From contig NZ_CP030771.1 of assembly GCF_006088715.1 (NCBI RefSeq), positions 4,588,001-4,652,000 of the forward strand: a stretch of DNA of 64,000 bases, given 5' to 3'. The stretch is from Streptomyces sp. YIM 121038. GTDB lineage: Bacteria > Actinomycetota > Actinomycetes > Streptomycetales > Streptomycetaceae. The notes beneath the pieces are model-generated. The model worked only from the letters and a program-made list of their open reading frames with translations, did no database searches and was not told the origin of the DNA. Below are positions 53,441 through 62,355 of this stretch, piece after piece. A program made the translations under genes and the position numbers. Each line of letters starts with the position of its first letter. Position 1 is the stretch's first letter.

Positions 53441-53474
53441 CCTCTGCACTCCGGTAGGCAGAGGTGGGCAGAGG
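53441..53474 (+). promoter_or_regulatory. Inverted repeat in the leader of the T4SS-like operon
   Basis: CCTCTGC at 53441-53447 and GCAGAGG at 53458-53464, perfect arms with a 10-base spacer, plus a further GGCAGAGG at 53467-53474. It lies 36 bases before the first gene of the operon in a 281-base gap without a gene. It could be a leader hairpin or an operator. Confidence 0.45.
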
Positions 53475-53509
53475 CGCAGGAACAACCCACTAGGGGCGGT
53501 GAGTTACAC

Positions 53510-53818
53510 ATGCTTATGGCAGCCGAGAAGGGCGACATCACCACCATCATCGGTGGGATCGCCCCCGACTGGGGTCCCTTCGGGAGCTTGGGCAACGAAG
53601 CACGCGTGATGATCGAGGTCGTGATGGCCGTCGCGATCCTGCTGTGCCTCGGCATCGCGATCTGGGGCGCGGCGAAACAACGCATCGGCGCGACGGCGCT
53701 GCGCGACACGTTCAGCGCCGAGCAGGGCAAGGGCCTGATCATCGCGGGCCTGACCGGTGTCTTCATCATCGGCTCGCTCGGCACGCTTTTCACCATCGTG
53801 TACGGCATGGCGGTCTGA
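53510..53818 (+). CDS. Small two-span membrane protein, T4SS-like operon gene 1
   Basis: 102 residues; an ATG two codons later is also possible. Two transmembrane helices (about 34-55, MIEVVMAVAILLCLGIAIWG, and 76-98, LIIAGLTGVFIIGSLGTLF) are separated by a basic loop AAKQRIGATALRD. Size and topology resemble VirB2/TrbC-like pilin or channel subunits of type IV secretion systems, without clear sequence proof. First gene of a run of six on the plus strand. The set matches the cmdABCDEF differentiation cluster of S. coelicolor (SCO4126-4131) in number and type. Confidence 0.75.
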   Translation: MLMAAEKGDITTIIGGIAPDWGPFGSLGNEARVMIEVVMAVAILLCLGIAIWGAAKQRIGATALRDTFSAEQGKGLIIAGLTGVFIIGSLGTLFTIVYGMAV

Positions 53819-54010
53819 CCCCCGCCCCGCGCACCCTCTTCCCCCGTCCCCCTTCTCTCCCCCGTCCGTCGTGCCCACCGGCTGAGGTTGCAACTCCCTG
53901 ATGTCGAGTCACCACACCGCGCCCGCGCGGGAACCAGCACGGCTACCGTCATATCCGGTGCACCAGGCGGACGTGGTGGTCAAGGATGAGCTTGAGGGGG
54001 CGTACGCGGC

Positions 54011-54841
54011 ATGAGCGATGACGATGACCTCTTCGGCGGTACCGGCGAGACGCGCACGCGGCTCCCGGAGCGCGAGGACGGCTACGGCGGCGCCCGCAGA
54101 TCCGGCCGCCCCGGCGGCCGCTCCTCCTCCCGCAGCCTCGTCACCGTCATCGGCGTGGTCGTCCTCCTCATCGCCGCCATCGCCTTCGCGAACCGCGACG
54201 ACTCGTCGTCCGACGGCGACGGCGGCGGCGCCCACGACAAGGGCGCCAAGACCTCCCCCACGGCCCCCACCGGCGAAAAGCCGGTGACCGGCAAGAACGG
54301 GAGCATCCCGACGGGCTACGCGAAGACGGAACAGGGCGCGCAGAGCGCGGCCGCGAACTACGCGGTGGCCCTCGGCTCCGCCGAGATGTTCGACAAGTCG
54401 AAGCGGGACGGCATCCTCAAGGCCATCATGGCCCCCTCCAGCGTGACCAAGTTCGAGGCCGTGCTGGACAAGGCGTACAGCGCGGACTTCTTCAAGAACG
54501 TGGGGCTCAACGCCAACGGGTCCACGCCGAGCGGCTACCAGTTCGTCTCCCGCACGAGCCCCATCGGCACGAAGGTCACCGACTTCGCCGACGGCAGGGC
54601 CACCGTGGCCGCCTGGTGCGGAGGCCTCCTCGGCCTCGCGGGCGAGCGGTCCACCAAGCCGGTCACCAACAGCTGGTTCACGATCACCATGAAGCTGGCC
54701 TGGATCGACGGCGACTGGAAGATCACCACGCACACCCAGAAGGACGGTCCCGCCCCGGTCCCGGGCGACGACCGCGCGTCCGGCTCAGAAGAGATCGCAG
54801 ACGCCGTGGAAGGGTACGGAGGGTTCACGTATGCGCGGTAG
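54011..54841 (+). CDS. Bitopic membrane protein with VirB8/TcpC-like external domain
   Basis: 276 residues. A cytoplasmic acidic/basic tail (1-42), one transmembrane helix (about 43-60, LVTVIGVVVLLIAAIAF), a Ser/Asp/Gly-rich spacer and an external alpha/beta domain ending WFTITMKLAWIDGDWKI. The domain fits the NTF2-like fold used by VirB8 and TcpC (inference from layout). GAGGGGGC precedes the ATG. The gene overlaps the next by 11 bases, so both are coupled. Confidence 0.78.
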   Translation: MSDDDDLFGGTGETRTRLPEREDGYGGARRSGRPGGRSSSRSLVTVIGVVVLLIAAIAFANRDDSSSDGDGGGAHDKGAKTSPTAPTGEKPVTGKNGSIPTGYAKTEQGAQSAAANYAVALGSAEMFDKSKRDGILKAIMAPSSVTKFEAVLDKAYSADFFKNVGLNANGSTPSGYQFVSRTSPIGTKVTDFADGRATVAAWCGGLLGLAGERSTKPVTNSWFTITMKLAWIDGDWKITTHTQKDGPAPVPGDDRASGSEEIADAVEGYGGFTYAR

Positions 54842-56165
54842 TCGCCCCGTACTGAAGCTCACCGCCGCCCTCGCGGCCATCCAGACAGCGGTGCTCCTCC
54901 TCGCGACGCGCGCCGCCGCCGCACCCGACGACGACCCGTGCGCGCTCATCCACGGCCCCGCCAAGAAGTACTGCGAACAGGGCGAAGGCGGTGGCGGGGG
55001 CGGGGGCGGGCGTAAGACGCCCGACAACGGGGCGCTCTCCGAGCTCGACCCGCTCAGCTCGCTCGCCCGCGGCTTCGGCGACGCCGCCTCCTGGATCGTC
55101 AACAAGCTCACCGAGTACGTGAACGACACCGCCGCCGTGGACTTCACCAACGAGAAGTTCCTCCAGCAGTACGCCGTGGTGTTCGCCGCGTCGACGATCC
55201 TGACGCTGATCGTGTGGCTGCTCGCGGTCACCAAGCGGGCCGTGCGCGGCGTACCGCTGCTCACCGCGCTCTCGGAGGCGATCGGCTTCCTCTGGCTGAC
55301 GGTGCTCGCGTCCGCGTTCACCCCGCTGATCCTGTCCACCGTCGTCTCCGCGACGGACGGCGTCTCCGAGGTGCTCGCCAAGTCGGTGGGCGGCGACACC
55401 GACCGGTTCTTCGGCACGTTCTCGCAGGCCCTCGACAAGGGCACCGACATCGGCGGCGGCCCGATCATGCTGATCGTCGTGTCCGCCGTGTCGATCGCCG
55501 CCGCCGGCATCCTCTGTCTGGAGCTGGTGATCCGCGCCGCGATGCTCTACGTCGGCGCGCTGCTCGGCACCGTCGTGTACTCGGGCCTCGTCGACAAGAA
55601 CACCTGGGGCCGCATCCGCCGCTGGGCCGGTCTGATGGTCGCGATCATCCTGGTGAAGCCCATCATCGTGATCGTGCTCGGCGTCGCCGGGGCGCTCCAG
55701 GGCGAGGACGGCCCCGACTCGCTGTCCGCCGTCGTCTCCGGCCTCTCGGTGATCCTCCTCGCCATCTTCGCCAGCGCCTCCATCTACCGGTTCATCCCCG
55801 GCTTCGGCGACGACATCATGGCCACCCGCAACAACCGCCTGATGCGCGGCGCCGAGAACCGCGCCGCCACCGCCCTCAACTCGCCCGCCGCCTGGGTCGC
55901 CCAGGGCATCCGCACCCACAGCGCACGCCCCGGCGGCAAGGCGGGCGGCGGCCAGGGCGGCGGCGGCGACACCCCGCCCCAGACCGCCGCGGCCAACGCC
56001 GTCGGCAGCGGCCTGTCCTCGCACGCCCACCGCCAGGCGGGCCCCGCCCAGAACGGCGGCGGAACTGTCCCCTCCGCCGCACCCCCACCCCGTACGAGCC
56101 CGTCGAACACCCCGCACGCGGGCAACCGCGGCGGTACGAACAGCACTGGAGGTGAAGGGCGTTGA
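54831..56165 (+). CDS. Polytopic membrane protein, VirB6/TrbL-like
   Basis: 444 residues. A signal peptide (1-25) is followed by a short external segment with two cysteines (DPCALI, KYCEQG) and a Gly run. Six or so transmembrane helices (about 105-345) come next, with a long central loop. The Gly/Pro-rich cytoplasmic tail contains MATRNNRLMRGAENR. The layout is that of VirB6/TrbL channel proteins of type IV systems. It ends in TTGA, where the TTG starts the next gene. Interaction with the downstream ATPases is inferred. Confidence 0.8.
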   Translation: MRGSRPVLKLTAALAAIQTAVLLLATRAAAAPDDDPCALIHGPAKKYCEQGEGGGGGGGGRKTPDNGALSELDPLSSLARGFGDAASWIVNKLTEYVNDTAAVDFTNEKFLQQYAVVFAASTILTLIVWLLAVTKRAVRGVPLLTALSEAIGFLWLTVLASAFTPLILSTVVSATDGVSEVLAKSVGGDTDRFFGTFSQALDKGTDIGGGPIMLIVVSAVSIAAAGILCLELVIRAAMLYVGALLGTVVYSGLVDKNTWGRIRRWAGLMVAIILVKPIIVIVLGVAGALQGEDGPDSLSAVVSGLSVILLAIFASASIYRFIPGFGDDIMATRNNRLMRGAENRAATALNSPAAWVAQGIRTHSARPGGKAGGGQGGGGDTPPQTAAANAVGSGLSSHAHRQAGPAQNGGGTVPSAAPPPRTSPSNTPHAGNRGGTNSTGGEGR

Positions 56166-57721
56166 CGACCCAGTCCCATGTGTCCCCACCGGTCACGCCC
56201 CGCCGCACCTATCTGATCGGCCGGGCCCGGCCGAACGCCATCATCGGCCGCAACCGCGAGACCGGCGAGATCGCGCTGATCATCGCCGGCGCGTTCCTCG
56301 GCATGATGTGCGGCATCCTCATCCCGTTCCTGGCCCTGCGCATCGTGCTGCTCATGGGCTTCCCGCTGATCGCCATCGCAGCGGTGTACATCCCGTACAA
56401 GGGACGCACGTTCTACAAGTGGTTCGAGATCAACCGGAGCTTCAAGCGGTCGCTGCGGCGCGGCACCACCTACCGGTCCTCGGCCGCCGAGTCGGGCATC
56501 CGGCTCGACGGCCGCGAGGTGGAGATCGGCCCGCCGCCCGGCATCGGCCGCATCAGCTGGCTCGCCGCGCCCTTCGGGCCCGACGAGATCGCCGTCCTGC
56601 TCCACGCCGACCGGCGCACCGTCACCGCCGCCATCGAGATCGAGGGCCCCGGCGTCGGCCTGCGCGACAGCGAGGACCAGGAGGCCCTCGTCGACCGGTT
56701 CGGCACCCTGCTCAAGCACGTCGCCAACGGCGACGGCTTCGTGACGCGCCTGCAGATGCTGGCCCGCACGCTGCCCGCCGACCCCGACGCGCACGCCAAG
56801 GACGTCGCCGCGCGCGGCGACGACCGCGCGCTGCCCTGGCTCCAGCACAGCTACGACGAGCTCCAGTCGATGGTCTCCACCAGCAGCGAGCAGCACCGCG
56901 CCTACCTCGTCGCCTGCATGCACTACTCCCGCGACCTGGCCGCCGAGGCACAGGCCATGGCCCGCGCCGCCCGCCCGCACGGCGGCAGGAAGCTCGACCG
57001 CGACGCCGGTCTCGCCGTCGTCATGGCCCGCGAGCTCACCGACATCTGCTCGCGCCTCCAGGAGGCCGACATCCGCGTGCGCCAGCCGCTCGGCCAGGGC
57101 CGCCTCGCCTCGCTCGTCCACTCCATGTACGACCCGGACCACCCCATCGACCACATCCAGGCGATGACGAAACGTAATGCCTGGCCCGCCGAGCTGGACG
57201 CGATGGAGCCCACCTACCTCCAGGCCAAGACCCGCGAGTCGTCCACCCGCGCCCCCTGGTGCCACTCCACGGCCTGGGTCAAGGAGTGGCCGATGACGCC
57301 CGTCGGCGTCAACTTCCTCGCGCCGCTGCTCGTCCACACCCCGGACGTGATCCGCACCGTCGCCGTCACCATGGACCTGGAGCCCACCGAGGTCGCCATC
57401 GAGCGCATGCTCACGGAGAAGACCAACGACGAGGCCGAGGCCAGCCGCCAGGCCAAGATGAACCGCACCGTCGACCCCCGCGACATCGCCTCGCACTCCC
57501 GCCTCGACCAGCGCGGCGAGGACCTGGCGAGCGGCGCGGCGGGGGTCAACCTCGTCGGCTACATCACCGTCTCGTCGCGCTCCCCCGAAGCCCTCGCCCG
57601 CGACAAGCGGACGATAAGGGCGTCGGCCGGAAAGTCGTATCTGAAACTGGAGTGGTGCGACCGCGAGCACCACCGGGCCTTCGTGAACACGCTGCCGTTC
57701 GCGACCGGCATCCGGCGATGA
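56162..57721 (+). CDS. SCO6880-type protein: PrgI/VirB3-VirB4 N-terminal part
   Basis: 519 residues from the TTG at 56162, overlapping the previous stop and preceded by GGAGGTGAAGG. Two transmembrane helices (about 35-80, IALIIAGAFLGMMCGI and VLLMGFPLIAIAAVYI) correspond to a PrgI/VirB3 module. A long cytoplasmic domain follows, without Walker motifs, like the N-terminal half of VirB4. I recognise it as the 'SCO6880 family' of Streptomyces. The ATPase half is the next gene, so VirB4 is split here. Confidence 0.85.
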   Translation: MTTQSHVSPPVTPRRTYLIGRARPNAIIGRNRETGEIALIIAGAFLGMMCGILIPFLALRIVLLMGFPLIAIAAVYIPYKGRTFYKWFEINRSFKRSLRRGTTYRSSAAESGIRLDGREVEIGPPPGIGRISWLAAPFGPDEIAVLLHADRRTVTAAIEIEGPGVGLRDSEDQEALVDRFGTLLKHVANGDGFVTRLQMLARTLPADPDAHAKDVAARGDDRALPWLQHSYDELQSMVSTSSEQHRAYLVACMHYSRDLAAEAQAMARAARPHGGRKLDRDAGLAVVMARELTDICSRLQEADIRVRQPLGQGRLASLVHSMYDPDHPIDHIQAMTKRNAWPAELDAMEPTYLQAKTRESSTRAPWCHSTAWVKEWPMTPVGVNFLAPLLVHTPDVIRTVAVTMDLEPTEVAIERMLTEKTNDEAEASRQAKMNRTVDPRDIASHSRLDQRGEDLASGAAGVNLVGYITVSSRSPEALARDKRTIRASAGKSYLKLEWCDREHHRAFVNTLPFATGIRR

Positions 57722-57749
57722 ACCACAACGGTAGGGGTGTGAAGGTGCG

Positions 57750-59177
57750 ATGCGGGATCCGCTGACCGTCCTCACGGACGCGTTCACGTCGTTCCTGTTC
57801 GGGAAGGTCGAGACCACCCGCCTCCCGGTGCGCACGTCGACGGGCCAGGCCCAGGCGGTCTATCTGCCGACGGCCGCACCCGGCCTCGGCGACTCCGGCG
57901 TGATCATCGGGCGCGAGGTGTACTCCGGCAAGGGCTACATCTACGACCCGTTCCAGCTGTACGGCCAGCAGCTCCCGGCCCCCCACTGGCTGGTCCTCGG
58001 TGAGTCCGGCAACGGCAAGTCCGCCCTGGAGAAGACGTACGTCCTGCGCCAGCTCCGCTTCAAGGACCGCCAGGTCGTCGTCCTGGACGCCCAGGGCGAG
58101 GACGGCGTCGGCGAGTGGAACCTCATCGCCCAGGAGCTGGGGATAACCCCCATCCGGCTCGACCCGACGGCCGCCCTCGACATGGGCATCCGCCTCAACC
58201 CGCTCGACCCGGCGATCACCACGACCGGCCAGCTCGCGCTGCTGCGGACCATCATCGAGGTGGCCATGGGCCACGGCCTCGACGAGCGCTCCGGCTTCGC
58301 GCTCAAGGTCGCGCACGCCTACGTCAACGAGACCATCCTCGACCGCCAGCCCGTCCTCACCGACATCGTCGAGCAGCTGCGCCACCCCGAACCGGAGTCC
58401 GCCGAGGCCATGAACGTGGCCATAGACGACGTCCGGGCCTGGGGCCTGGACGTGGCCCTGGTCCTCGACCGCCTGGTGGACGGCGACCTGCGCGGCATGT
58501 TCGACGGCCCCACGACCGTCGGCATCGACCTCGACGCGCCGCTCATCGTCTTCGACCTCTCCCACATCGACCGCAACTCCATCGCCATGCCCATCCTCAT
58601 GGCCATCGTCGGCGTGTGGCTGGAGCACACCTGGATCCGCCCCGACCGGAAGAAGCGCATCTTCCTCGTCGAGGAGGCCTGGCACATCATCAACTCGCCC
58701 TTCGTGGCCCAGCTCTTCCAGCGCCTGCTGAAGTTCGGCCGCCGCCTCGGCCTGTCCTTCGTCGCGGTCGTCCACCACCTCTCGGACGTCGTCGACGGCG
58801 CGGCCGCCAAGGAGGCCGCCGCCATCCTGAAGATGGCGTCCACGCGCACGGTCTACGCCCAGAAGGCGGACGAGGCACGCGCCACGGGCCGCGTCATCGG
58901 CCTGCCCCGGTGGGCGGTTGAGATCATCCCCACCCTGACGCCCGGCATCGCGGTCTGGGACGTCAACGGCAATGTCCAGGTGGTCAAACACCTGATCACG
59001 GAGACGGAGCGCCCCCTGGTCTTCACCGACCGCGCCATGACGGAGTCCGCGAGCGACCTGCTCGCGACCGACGACGTCCTCGCGGCCGCCGAACGGGAGG
59101 CGGAGGAAAGGGCGGCGTACATGGAACAGCAGATGGGCGAGGGCCCCGCCGGGTCCTCCCGGTCGACGGTGGCGTGA
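57750..59177 (+). CDS. VirB4/TraC-type ATPase (C-terminal half of a split VirB4)
   Basis: 475 residues from ATG 57750. Walker A GESGNGKS at 84-91, Walker B IFLVEEAW at 304-311, and a late AVVHHLSDVV helix, all typical of the RecA-like motor of VirB4. The short N-terminus has no VirB4 membrane or N-domain, which the previous gene supplies. It would energise assembly or substrate movement at the membrane. In S. coelicolor the matching gene of the cmd cluster encodes a membrane-localised ATP/GTP-binding protein needed for normal sporulation. Confidence 0.9.
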   Translation: MRDPLTVLTDAFTSFLFGKVETTRLPVRTSTGQAQAVYLPTAAPGLGDSGVIIGREVYSGKGYIYDPFQLYGQQLPAPHWLVLGESGNGKSALEKTYVLRQLRFKDRQVVVLDAQGEDGVGEWNLIAQELGITPIRLDPTAALDMGIRLNPLDPAITTTGQLALLRTIIEVAMGHGLDERSGFALKVAHAYVNETILDRQPVLTDIVEQLRHPEPESAEAMNVAIDDVRAWGLDVALVLDRLVDGDLRGMFDGPTTVGIDLDAPLIVFDLSHIDRNSIAMPILMAIVGVWLEHTWIRPDRKKRIFLVEEAWHIINSPFVAQLFQRLLKFGRRLGLSFVAVVHHLSDVVDGAAAKEAAAILKMASTRTVYAQKADEARATGRVIGLPRWAVEIIPTLTPGIAVWDVNGNVQVVKHLITETERPLVFTDRAMTESASDLLATDDVLAAAEREAEERAAYMEQQMGEGPAGSSRSTVA

Positions 59178-59178
59178 C

Positions 59179-60699
59179 ATGGCGCAGGACCGCTACCGGG
59201 ACCGCCGCCAGGACCAGCCCGGCCGCGAGCGCGGCGTCCCGGACGCCCTGCTCGTGGGCGTCCTGGCCTTCGTGGTCGGCATGGTCTTCCTCATGTGGTC
59301 GGCGACCGGCATCGCCGGCTGGTGGGCCCACGGCGCGTGGCCCGACCACGTCACGTTCAACAACACGCCGCCCGCCGTACGCCACCTCGTCCAGGAACCC
59401 CACGACGTCGCGGGAGCCTGGCCGGGAACGCCCCGCGACCAGCTCTCCGGCTACGGCCTCTTCTGGGGCTTCCTCATCGGCCAGGTGATGGTCCTCATCG
59501 TCCTCACGATCTTCGTGATGGGCACCCTGACCCGCTTCCGCGCGGTCCGCAAGGCAGCCCGCCACGCGGAAACCACCACCTCCGATACCGCTGTGGGCAA
59601 TCGTCCCGCAGGGCGGGACGGGTGGGCACAGCCCCCAGCGCCGAGCAACCGTGACGCAGAGCCGCGCACCGGCGCCCCGGAGCAACCGCTCGAAGCAGAG
59701 CCCGAGCCGCGGCCCGCCCCGGAACCCGCCCCGGCCCCCGCCCTGGCCAAGCGCCCCCCCACCGTCCCCACCCCCCGCACCCCCCTGGTGCTCGGCACCC
59801 CCGAGACCCGCCGCCCCCTCGCCGCCGAGGCCATCGCCGACGCCGAGTCCGCGACCCTGGTCATCACCTCCGACCCCACCCTGTGGGAGGAGACGAAGGA
59901 CGCCCGCGCCAAACTGGGCCCCGTCCTCGTCTACGACCCCGTACACCTCTGCGACACCCCGGCCCGCCTCCACTGGTCCCCCACCACCGGCTGCGAGGAC
60001 AAGGCCACGGCGACGCACCGCGCCCGCGCCCTGCTCGCCCCCATAAGACCCACCGCCAAGCTGGACACGGCCGTGGCGGACACCGCCGAGCTCCTGCTGC
60101 GCAGCTTCCTGCACGCCGCCGCCGTGGACGGCCGCTCCGTGAAGCACGTCCACCGCTGGGCCCAGGGCACCCAGGTCCAGGACGCGGTCCGTGTCCTGCG
60201 CACCCACCCCAAGGCCGCCCCGGGCGCCGCGGGCGAGCTGGAGTCCGCGCTCACCGCGTACGCGGAGCGCCGCGACATGGCCCAGGAGCTGACGTCCCGC
60301 GCCCTGTCCTGCCTGTTCACGCTGAACGTACGGGAGTCCTGCACGCCGAACCGCGCGGACTCCCTCAGCCTGGAGTCCCTCGTCGACGAGGGCGGCACCC
60401 TCTTCGTGGTGGGCGAGGCGATCGAGGACCCCAAGGCGAACCCGGGCGCGATGCCGCTGCTCACGGCGCTCGCCTCCAGCATGGTCGAGCGCGGCCGCCG
60501 CCTCGCCGACCGCTCCCCCGCCGGACGGCTCGACCCGCCCCTGACCCTCGTACTCGACGACGTCGCGGCCGTCGCCCCGCTCCCCCAGCTGCCGGAGCTC
60601 CTCGCCGCCGGAGCCGACCAGGGCATGCCGACGCTCGCCCTGCTCCGCTCCCGCGAACAGGGCCGCGCCCGCTGGCCCCACGACGAACTGATCGGCTAG
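59179..60699 (+). CDS. VirD4/TraG-like protein lacking a Walker A motif
   Basis: 506 residues, one base after the ATPase stop. Two transmembrane helices (about 20-45 and 93-117), a Pro/Glu-rich linker (coded in part by repeat A at 59590-59632), then a cytoplasmic domain aligning with coupling proteins. LVITSDPTLWEET and VLVYDPVHL stand where these have the 'DPKGE' and 'FDP' motifs, and LTLVLDDVAAVAPLPQLPEL resembles their Walker B region. The nucleotide-binding loop is absent: the position reads GTPETRRPLAAEA. It is therefore a degenerate, probably non-hydrolysing, coupling protein. Confidence 0.82.
   Translation: MAQDRYRDRRQDQPGRERGVPDALLVGVLAFVVGMVFLMWSATGIAGWWAHGAWPDHVTFNNTPPAVRHLVQEPHDVAGAWPGTPRDQLSGYGLFWGFLIGQVMVLIVLTIFVMGTLTRFRAVRKAARHAETTTSDTAVGNRPAGRDGWAQPPAPSNRDAEPRTGAPEQPLEAEPEPRPAPEPAPAPALAKRPPTVPTPRTPLVLGTPETRRPLAAEAIADAESATLVITSDPTLWEETKDARAKLGPVLVYDPVHLCDTPARLHWSPTTGCEDKATATHRARALLAPIRPTAKLDTAVADTAELLLRSFLHAAAVDGRSVKHVHRWAQGTQVQDAVRVLRTHPKAAPGAAGELESALTAYAERRDMAQELTSRALSCLFTLNVRESCTPNRADSLSLESLVDEGGTLFVVGEAIEDPKANPGAMPLLTALASSMVERGRRLADRSPAGRLDPPLTLVLDDVAAVAPLPQLPELLAAGADQGMPTLALLRSREQGRARWPHDELIG
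59590..59632. repeat. Element A copy without B, inside the VirD4-like gene
   Basis: GCTGTGGGCAATCGTCCCGC followed by AGGGCGGGACGGGTGGGCAC and AGC; the ends are inverted. It is identical to the outer parts of the composite at 9319-9400 but has no insert. It encodes the linker residues VGNRPAGRDGWAQ. Confidence 0.65.
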
Positions 60700-61256
60700 C
60701 GCCCGGGGGCCGGGGCCAGCACCATCTCGTACTCGAGCGCCGACGGATCCCCCGGCACCGACGCCGACAGGCCGCTGCGCACGAAGCCGAACCGCCGGTA
60801 GAACGCCTCGGCCCGCTCGTTGTCCTCGTGCACGAAGAGCCGGATCCGCTCGACCCCGGCCCCGTCCGCCGCCCGCGCCCACTCCACCGCCGCCTCGAAC
60901 AGCGCCTCGGTCAGGCCCGTGCCCCGGTGCTCGGGGCGCACGTACACCCCCACCAGATGCGCCTGCCGCACCTCCACACCGGCCCCGAGCACGCTCTGTG
61001 TGCCCGGCTCCTCGACGAGCACGGTCACCGAGCCCGCCCAGCCGCCGTCCGGGCCCTCCGCGACGAACTGCCGGATCGGCCCGCCCGGCGCCGCGTTCGT
61101 CGTCCGGTCCTGCCAGTACTCGTCCGGCTGGGCGACGGCCTTCTCGTACGTCTCCAGGAAGGCGACCGGGGCCGCCGGATCCCGCAGGGCGAGCAGCCGC
61201 AGCGCCCGGACCTGTCGCCATTCGTCGCCACGCACGGGGCGTATGAGGTGCTCCAT
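60696..61256 (-). CDS. GNAT-family N-acetyltransferase
   Basis: 186 residues. IRPVRGDEWRQVRALRLLAL opens the fold; VGVYVRPEHRGTGLTEALFEA is the acetyl-CoA loop; FVHEDNERAEAFYRRFGFV closes it. Substrate unknown. It converges on the VirD4-like gene, with overlapping stops, and is divergent from the ABC exporter genes. Confidence 0.92.
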   Translation of the reverse strand: MEHLIRPVRGDEWRQVRALRLLALRDPAAPVAFLETYEKAVAQPDEYWQDRTTNAAPGGPIRQFVAEGPDGGWAGSVTVLVEEPGTQSVLGAGVEVRQAHLVGVYVRPEHRGTGLTEALFEAAVEWARAADGAGVERIRLFVHEDNERAEAFYRRFGFVRSGLSASVPGDPSALEYEMVLAPAPGR

Positions 61257-61392
61257 GTCCCGATCCTAGGCAACACCCCGGCCCGAAGCCGCCTGGTTTT
61301 CCGCCCGCCGTCGTACCCCGGTACTACGCCCCGCCCGAGCTCAGGACCCCGGTCCGACGCGCCGCGGCCCGCCCCGCCGCGACCATCGACCC

Positions 61393-62355
61393 ATGATTCG
61401 CGCACAGGGACTCACCAAACGCTACGGCCGCGGCGCCCGCACCAAGACCGCCGTCGACGACCTCAGCTTCGAGGTCCACCCCGGCACCGTCACCGGCTTC
61501 CTCGGCCCGAACGGCGCGGGCAAGTCCACCACCATGCGGATGCTCCTCGGCCTCGACGCCCCGACGAGCGGCCGCTGCACCGTCGGCGGCCGCGCCTACG
61601 CCACCCACAGCGCGCCCCTGACCGAGGTCGGCGCGCTCCTGGAGGCCCGCTCCCTGCACCCCGGCCGCTCCGCGTACCACCATCTGACGGCCCTCGCCCA
61701 CACCCACGGAATCCCCCGCTCCCGCGTCGAGCACGTCCTCGCCGCCACCGGCCTCACCGACGTCGCAGGCCGGCGCGTGAAGGGCTTCTCCCTCGGCATG
61801 GGCCAGCGCCTCGGCATCGCGGCGGCGCTCCTCGGCGACCCCGCGACGCTCGTCCTGGACGAGCCGGTCAACGGCCTCGACCCCGACGGCGTCCTGTGGA
61901 TCCGCAACCTCCTCAAGGCGCAGGCCGCCGAGGGCCGCACGGTCCTCGTCTCCTCGCACCTCATGAGCGAGATGGCCGTGACCGCCGACCACCTGATCAT
62001 CATCGGCCGGGGCCGGCTGCTCGCGGACACGACGGTCGAGAAGTTCGTCCGCGAGTCCGGCACCGGCTCCGTGAAGGTCGTGTCCCCCGCGGCGGCCCGC
62101 CTCGCCGCGCTCCTCGCGGGCCCCGGCGTCACCGTCGACGGCGACACCACCGGCCCCCTTGATGCCCCCGGCGCCCTGGAGGTCCGCGGCACCGACGCCG
62201 AACACATCGGCCGCACCGCCGCCGCCCACGCCATCCCCCTCTTCGAACTCACCCCGCACACCGCCTCCCTGGAGCAGGCCTTCATGGACCTCACCCACGA
62301 CTCCGTCGAGTACGTGACTCCGGACGTCGCGCCCCTGGAAGGAGCCGCGGCATGA
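61393..62355 (+). CDS. ABC transporter ATP-binding protein (exporter, DrrA/BcrA-like)
   Basis: 320 residues. Walker A GPNGAGKS at 38-45, signature FSLGMGQRLGIAAAL, Walker B TLVLDEPVNGLDPDG and the H-loop in VSSHLMSEM. The signature is LSxGxxQR-like, as in DrrA/BcrA drug or peptide exporters. A C-terminal regulatory part follows. Its stop overlaps the permease ATG by 4 bases. Confidence 0.93.
   Translation: MIRAQGLTKRYGRGARTKTAVDDLSFEVHPGTVTGFLGPNGAGKSTTMRMLLGLDAPTSGRCTVGGRAYATHSAPLTEVGALLEARSLHPGRSAYHHLTALAHTHGIPRSRVEHVLAATGLTDVAGRRVKGFSLGMGQRLGIAAALLGDPATLVLDEPVNGLDPDGVLWIRNLLKAQAAEGRTVLVSSHLMSEMAVTADHLIIIGRGRLLADTTVEKFVRESGTGSVKVVSPAAARLAALLAGPGVTVDGDTTGPLDAPGALEVRGTDAEHIGRTAAAHAIPLFELTPHTASLEQAFMDLTHDSVEYVTPDVAPLEGAAA

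Noticed and set aside
53510..60699. Integrated conjugative element
   Set aside because: No relaxase, integrase, att repeats, origin of transfer or TraB/FtsK-type translocase was found, and the VirD4-like protein lacks a Walker A.
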